DNA from: Clostridia bacterium
GTDB lineage: Bacteria > Bacillota_A > Clostridia > Christensenellales > Aristaeellaceae
DNA length: 64,000 nt
Reading direction: 5' to 3'
NCBI GenBank assembly: GCA_017530275.1
Contig: JAFXMP010000233.1
Location: forward strand, 19,507 to 83,506
A model generated the notes under the pieces. The model made no database searches and had not been told where the DNA came from. It saw only the letters and a program-made list of their open reading frames with translations. The position numbers and the translations under genes are program-made. Shown in pieces: positions 60,327 through 64,000 of the stretch (position 1 is its first letter; every line of letters begins with the position of its first letter).

Positions 60327-61793
60327 ATGGCGGATTACATCATTGCCATCGACCAAAGCACCCAAAGCACCAAGGCCCTGCTGTTCGACCGTCAAGGCCG
60401 TATCTGCCTCCGGGTGGACAGGCCCCACCGCCAGATCATCGACGAAAGGGGCTATGTGGAGCATGACCCGGAGGAAATCTGGCAAAATCTCATGGCCCTG
60501 ATCCCGGAACTGGTCGAAAAAACGGGCGTCGATCCCAAAGATATCGCGGCGGTCAGCATCAGCAATCAGCGGGAAACGGCCGTCATGTGGGAAAAAGCCA
60601 CAGGAAAGCCAGTATACAACGCGGTGGTGTGGCAGTGCGCCCGGGGCGCGGCCATCTGCGACAGCCTGGAAGATCACGCGGACGCCGTGCAGCAAAAAAC
60701 AGGCCTCAAGCTGTCCCCCTATTTTTCCGCCGCCAAGCTGGCGTGGATACTGCAAAACGTGCCCGGCATCAAAGAACGGGCGGAACATGGCGAAATCTGC
60801 TGCGGCACCATGGACAGCTACCTTTTGTACCGGCTGACGGGCGGGAAAGCGTTCAAGACCGATTTTTCCAATGCCTCCCGCACCCAGCTTTTCAACCTCC
60901 GCACCCTTTCCTGGGATGAAGATATCCTGGCCCTTTTCGGCATTCCCGCCTGCTGCATGGCGGAAGTGACGGATTCAGACGGGCTGTTCGGCGAAACCGA
61001 TTTTGAAGGGACGCTTCCCCGGCCCGTGCCCATTCACTGTATGTTAGGCGATTCCCATGCCGCCCTGTTCGCCCAAGGGTGCCTGGAAAAGGGCATGATC
61101 AAGGTAGGTTACGGCACCGGCTCCTCCATCATGATGAACATCGGGGAAAGCCCCCTGCTGTCCTCCCGTGGCGTAGTCACGTCCCTGGCTTGGAAGCTGA
61201 AAGGAAAAGTCAGCTATATCCTGGAGGGCAACGTGAATTATTCCGGGGCCATCGTCACCTGGCTCAAGGATCAGGCGGGGCTGCTGAAAACCAGCGCGGA
61301 ATCAGAGGAACTGGCCAAGCGTGCCAATCCGAAGGATAAAACCTATCTGGTGCCCGCTTTTTCGGGCCTCGGCGCGCCCTACTGGCGCAGCGGCGTTTCC
61401 GCCGCCTTCATCGGCATGAGCCGCGCCACCGGCAAAGCCGAATTGGTCAAGGCCGGTCTGGAAGCCATCGCCTACCAAATCACGGACATCGTGGATATCA
61501 TGCGGGAGGAGGCGCAAATTCCTGATATCGAGCTTCGGGTGGACGGCGGCCCGTCCCGGAACGGGTGGCTGATGCAGTTCCAGAGCGATATGCTGCGCTG
61601 CCCGGTCTTAGTGCCGGAAGCGGAAGAACTGTCCTGCGTGGGCGTGGCTTACGCCGCCGGCATGGCGCTGGGGATGTACGGCGAAGATATTTTTGAAAAC
61701 AACTGTTATTCCCGGTACGAACCGCGCATGGACGAAGCCGTGCGAAAAGCTAGGCACGCGGGCTGGAAAGCCGCCGTTCAGCGGATTTTGTAA
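60327..61793 (+). CDS. FGGY-family carbohydrate kinase, proposed apulose kinase
   Basis: A 488-residue cytosolic kinase, two actin-like domains. The phosphate loop IAIDQSTQSTKALLFDRQGR, the substrate strand VSISNQRETAVMWEKATGKP with WQCAR, and the ATP-site VGYGTGSSIMMNIGESP and VDGGPSRNGWLMQFQSDML are all in place. It looks like glycerol kinase in layout, but glycerol enzymes also have NVSRTMLMNI-type segments that differ here (FSNASRTQLFNL). The gene's place between transketolase and GH127 supports a sugar rather than glycerol, most simply the ketose D-apulose. Alternatives are ribulose, xylulose or glycerol. Confidence 0.85.
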   Translation: MADYIIAIDQSTQSTKALLFDRQGRICLRVDRPHRQIIDERGYVEHDPEEIWQNLMALIPELVEKTGVDPKDIAAVSISNQRETAVMWEKATGKPVYNAVVWQCARGAAICDSLEDHADAVQQKTGLKLSPYFSAAKLAWILQNVPGIKERAEHGEICCGTMDSYLLYRLTGGKAFKTDFSNASRTQLFNLRTLSWDEDILALFGIPACCMAEVTDSDGLFGETDFEGTLPRPVPIHCMLGDSHAALFAQGCLEKGMIKVGYGTGSSIMMNIGESPLLSSRGVVTSLAWKLKGKVSYILEGNVNYSGAIVTWLKDQAGLLKTSAESEELAKRANPKDKTYLVPAFSGLGAPYWRSGVSAAFIGMSRATGKAELVKAGLEAIAYQITDIVDIMREEAQIPDIELRVDGGPSRNGWLMQFQSDMLRCPVLVPEAEELSCVGVAYAAGMALGMYGEDIFENNCYSRYEPRMDEAVRKARHAGWKAAVQRIL

Positions 61794-61842
61794 TGCTGTC
61801 AGCGGGTCTGAATAAGACGCTGCAGGCGAAAGGATTGATGGC

Positions 61843-63792
61843 ATGATCACCGATACCGCCCATTCCCCCTATGCCGCTTTGACCGCCATCCCCTATGAGA
61901 ACGTGAACTGGACGGGCGGCCTGTACAAAGAACGGTTCGATACCGTAGCCTCCGTCACCGTGCCCCATTTGCAGCGCATGTTTGAGGGAAAGGACATCAG
62001 CCACGTGGCGGAAAACTTCCGCATCGCCGCAGGGGAAGCGGAAGGGGACTTTGACGGCACTGTGTTCGGCGACGGGGATTTTTACAAGTGGTTCGAGGCG
62101 GCGGTTTATACGGCGGTGAAAACCGGGAATGAAAAGCTGCTGGATCAGCTGGAGGATTACGTCGCGCTGTTTTCCAGGGCCCAGCAGGAGGACGGTTACC
62201 TTTCCACCAAGCAGATCATCGGCGAAAAGCAGGGCAAAGGTCCCATGCGGCAGGGGGATATCAACGATTTTGAAGTGTACAACATGGGCCATATGTTCAC
62301 TTCCGCCTGCCTGTACCGGCGGCTGACGGGGAAGGACAGTTTTCTCAAGGTGGCGGAAAAAGCGGCCGGATACCTGAAAAACATGTATGAGGAAGCCGCC
62401 CGCACCGGTGAAGTGAAAACCGCCGTATGTCCCTCCCACTATATGGGCCTGATCGAGCTGTACCGCACCACCGGGAAGCGGGAATACCTTGAGCTGGCGA
62501 AACTGGCCGTGGAGCTGCGGGATTCCGTCAAAAACGGCCTGGACGACAATCAGGACCGGCTCCCCTTAAAGCGGCACCGGAAGATCGTGGGCCACGCCGT
62601 GCGGGCCAATTACCTGTACGCCGGAGTGGCCGATCTGTATATGGAAACGGGCGACGCGGATTACCGGCAGGTACTGGAGTCCGTATGGAACCATTTGGTC
62701 ACCCGGAAAATGTATCTGACCGGCGGCTGCGGAGCGCTGTACAACGGCGCTTCGCCCTATGGCAATTTCTTTCACCACCAGCTGGTGCATCAGGCCTATG
62801 GCTACGAATACCAGTTGCCCAACATCACCGCCTACAATGAAACCTGCGCGTCTCTGGGCGGGGTGTTCTGGGCCTGGCGCATGTTCTTCATGGACCCCAA
62901 GGCGGAATACATGGACATGCTGGAGCGCATGATCCTGAACGTGAACATGGCGGGCATCAGCCTGAACGGCAAAAAATTCTTCTATGAAAATATGCTGGAG
63001 CGGGCCAGACAATTGGCTTACGAACTGCTTTGGGGCCAGGAGCGCACGGAGTACATCACCAGCTACTGCTGTCCGCCCAACCTGGCCCGCACCCTGGCCC
63101 AAACGGCGGAATACGCCTACGCCGCTGATGAAAACGGCGTTTGGACGGGTCTGTATGGGGCAAGCACGGCTCATTTTTCCCTGAAAAACGGCGCGGCTTT
63201 TACCCTGACCCAGGAAACGGATTATCCCTTCGACGGGAAAATTACCTTTGCCGTGAAGGAAAGCAACGGGATTCCCTTTGCGCTGCATCTGCGCGTTCCC
63301 GCCTGGGCGGAAGGGGCGGAACTGACTGCCGATGGGAAAAAGCAAAGACTCAGAGGCGGAGAATATTTTTCCATTCCCGCAGGCGCGGAATTCTCCTGCG
63401 TGCTGAACCTGCCCGCCGCGCCGCGCCTGACCGTGGGCCACGGCATGATCGAAGAAAACCGGGGCCGGGCCGCCGTGGAAGCGGGGCCGCTGGTATACTG
63501 TCTGGAATCCGTGGACGCGCCGGATGCGGAAAGCCTGCAGGACGTGCTGCTGCCTCTGCATCCCGGATTTACGGAAAAGCCGCTCACCGTGGAGGGCAGA
63601 TGTGTACATGCCTATGAAACCACCCTGTTGTGCCGCGACGTGCCCCAGGAAAAACGGGACAGCCTGTACCGCGCCTTGGATACGGCGGCGCTCCGGCCCA
63701 TTCGCGCGCGGCTGATCCCCTATTACGCCTGGGATAACCGGGGCAGAGGTGAAATGCTGATTTGGATGCCCCTGGCTTGGCGGGAGGTATGA
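61843..63792 (+). CDS. Beta-L-arabinofuranosidase, glycoside hydrolase family 127
   Basis: A 649-residue cytosolic enzyme with the (alpha/alpha)6 barrel and two beta-sandwich domains of GH127. The catalytic zinc site is complete: Glu333 and Cys335 in YNETCASLGG, Cys409 and Cys410 in SYCCPPNLAR; Cys410 would be the nucleophile, as in HypBA1 of Bifidobacterium. The protein removes terminal beta-L-arabinofuranose from plant glycans, including side chains of rhamnogalacturonan II and hydroxyproline-rich proteins. It stands 49 bases after the kinase and four before the DUF1537 gene, so it belongs to the operon. Confidence 0.92.
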   Translation: MITDTAHSPYAALTAIPYENVNWTGGLYKERFDTVASVTVPHLQRMFEGKDISHVAENFRIAAGEAEGDFDGTVFGDGDFYKWFEAAVYTAVKTGNEKLLDQLEDYVALFSRAQQEDGYLSTKQIIGEKQGKGPMRQGDINDFEVYNMGHMFTSACLYRRLTGKDSFLKVAEKAAGYLKNMYEEAARTGEVKTAVCPSHYMGLIELYRTTGKREYLELAKLAVELRDSVKNGLDDNQDRLPLKRHRKIVGHAVRANYLYAGVADLYMETGDADYRQVLESVWNHLVTRKMYLTGGCGALYNGASPYGNFFHHQLVHQAYGYEYQLPNITAYNETCASLGGVFWAWRMFFMDPKAEYMDMLERMILNVNMAGISLNGKKFFYENMLERARQLAYELLWGQERTEYITSYCCPPNLARTLAQTAEYAYAADENGVWTGLYGASTAHFSLKNGAAFTLTQETDYPFDGKITFAVKESNGIPFALHLRVPAWAEGAELTADGKKQRLRGGEYFSIPAGAEFSCVLNLPAAPRLTVGHGMIEENRGRAAVEAGPLVYCLESVDAPDAESLQDVLLPLHPGFTEKPLTVEGRCVHAYETTLLCRDVPQEKRDSLYRALDTAALRPIRARLIPYYAWDNRGRGEMLIWMPLAWREV

Positions 63793-63796
63793 GAAG

Positions 63797-64000
63797 ATGG
63801 ACGAGCAATGGAAGCCCTTGAACGCTGCGGAAACCTTTGCCGCATGCGAAAAGCTGTGGGCGGACGAAAACGCCCGGGAAACCGTGCGCCGGATATATGA
63901 GGGCCTTACGCCGGTTTTCACAGCCAGGTGATGGTGCTGGACGACGACCTCACCGGCGTGCAGACGGTGCACGACGTCGCTGTGGTGACGGATTGGCGGG
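63797..64000 (+). CDS. Four-carbon acid sugar kinase (DUF1537/OtnK), 5' end, apparent frameshift
   Basis: The gene starts at 63797 (MDEQWKPLNAAETFAACEKL) after AGGTATGAGAAG and four bases from the GH127 stop, and runs off the window. The first frame ends at a TGA near 63929, but the next frame carries the family signature VMVLDDDLTGVQTVHDVAVV at about 63930-63990. So one base seems lost or gained between about 63900 and 63925. It could be a real mutation, a start at GTG 63929, or an assembly error. This family includes kinases for tetronates and for 3-oxo-isoapionate in the apionate route, which would fit an apiose locus. Confidence 0.65.

Noticed and set aside
60327..61793. Calling the FGGY kinase glycerol kinase (glpK)
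   Set aside because: It is similar in layout, but the operon has no glycerol genes and sits within sugar catabolism; the substrate is left open.
1..64000. Prophage, toxin-antitoxin, CRISPR-Cas or restriction system
   Set aside because: I looked for phage structural genes, integrases, nucleases and paired small genes on both strands and found none that I could support.

Overview
The window looks like chromosomal DNA of a fairly GC-rich Clostridia-type bacterium (Bacillota), probably a gut or rumen plant-fibre degrader. Reasons: a T-box leader upstream of pheST, consensus TTGACA/TATAAT promoters with 17-base spacing, strong AGGAGG ribosome sites, MetH split from its activation domain, a transketolase split into two subunits, no SusC/SusD-type genes, and many intracellular glycosidases. 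I could not run searches, so family names rest on motifs I can read. Species is not determined.

Layout. 1-4.8 kb: end of an HD-GYP gene, T-box leader, pheS, pheT, pcp. 4.8-11.6 kb (minus strand): cobalamin-dependent methionine synthase with a separate activation subunit, an AGE-family epimerase, a double-GNAT protein, and a GMP-synthase-like protein that has lost the key residues of both active sites. 11.7-18.0 kb: a secreted CHAP hydrolase beside a 1760-residue surface protein (ten MucBP-like repeats, five SH3 domains, one membrane span, disordered cytoplasmic tail). 18.1-25.5 kb: Nudix hydrolase, a tiny membrane protein, acetyltransferases, DUF2804, tRNA-Thr and tRNA-Pro, acyltransferase, two regulators, thioesterase, DUF3237. 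25.7-31.2 kb: a GH35 beta-galactosidase and a DUF5107-TPR protein. 31.2-34.9 kb: broken gene pieces around a MerR regulator, a membrane protein and an MBL-fold hydrolase.

34.9-48.0 kb is a molybdenum/tungsten cofactor island: modABC uptake, moeA, a second molybdopterin-binding protein, moaA, a MobB-MoaC fusion, a MogA-MoaE-like fusion, an aldehyde:ferredoxin oxidoreductase of the AOR/YdhV type with a Tat-signal four-cluster ferredoxin, and an FdhD-like protein without the usual CxxC. Leaders upstream of modA and of the ferredoxin gene look like molybdenum/tungsten-cofactor riboswitches.

48.0-64.0 kb is a plant-glycan locus. Broken glycosidase genes and a GH140/DUF4038 (apiosidase-like) gene lie to the left. 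To the right, a LacI regulator heads an operon of GH42, GH78 rhamnosidase, a fucose/arabinose-isomerase-family enzyme, split transketolase, FGGY kinase, GH127 beta-L-arabinofuranosidase and a frameshifted DUF1537 sugar-acid kinase. Isomerase plus kinase plus split transketolase, with no aldolase or pentose-phosphate epimerase, matches the known D-apiose to D-apulose to D-apulose-4-phosphate route. I propose an apiose (rhamnogalacturonan-II or apioside) locus that uses an unusual isomerase family; this is inference.
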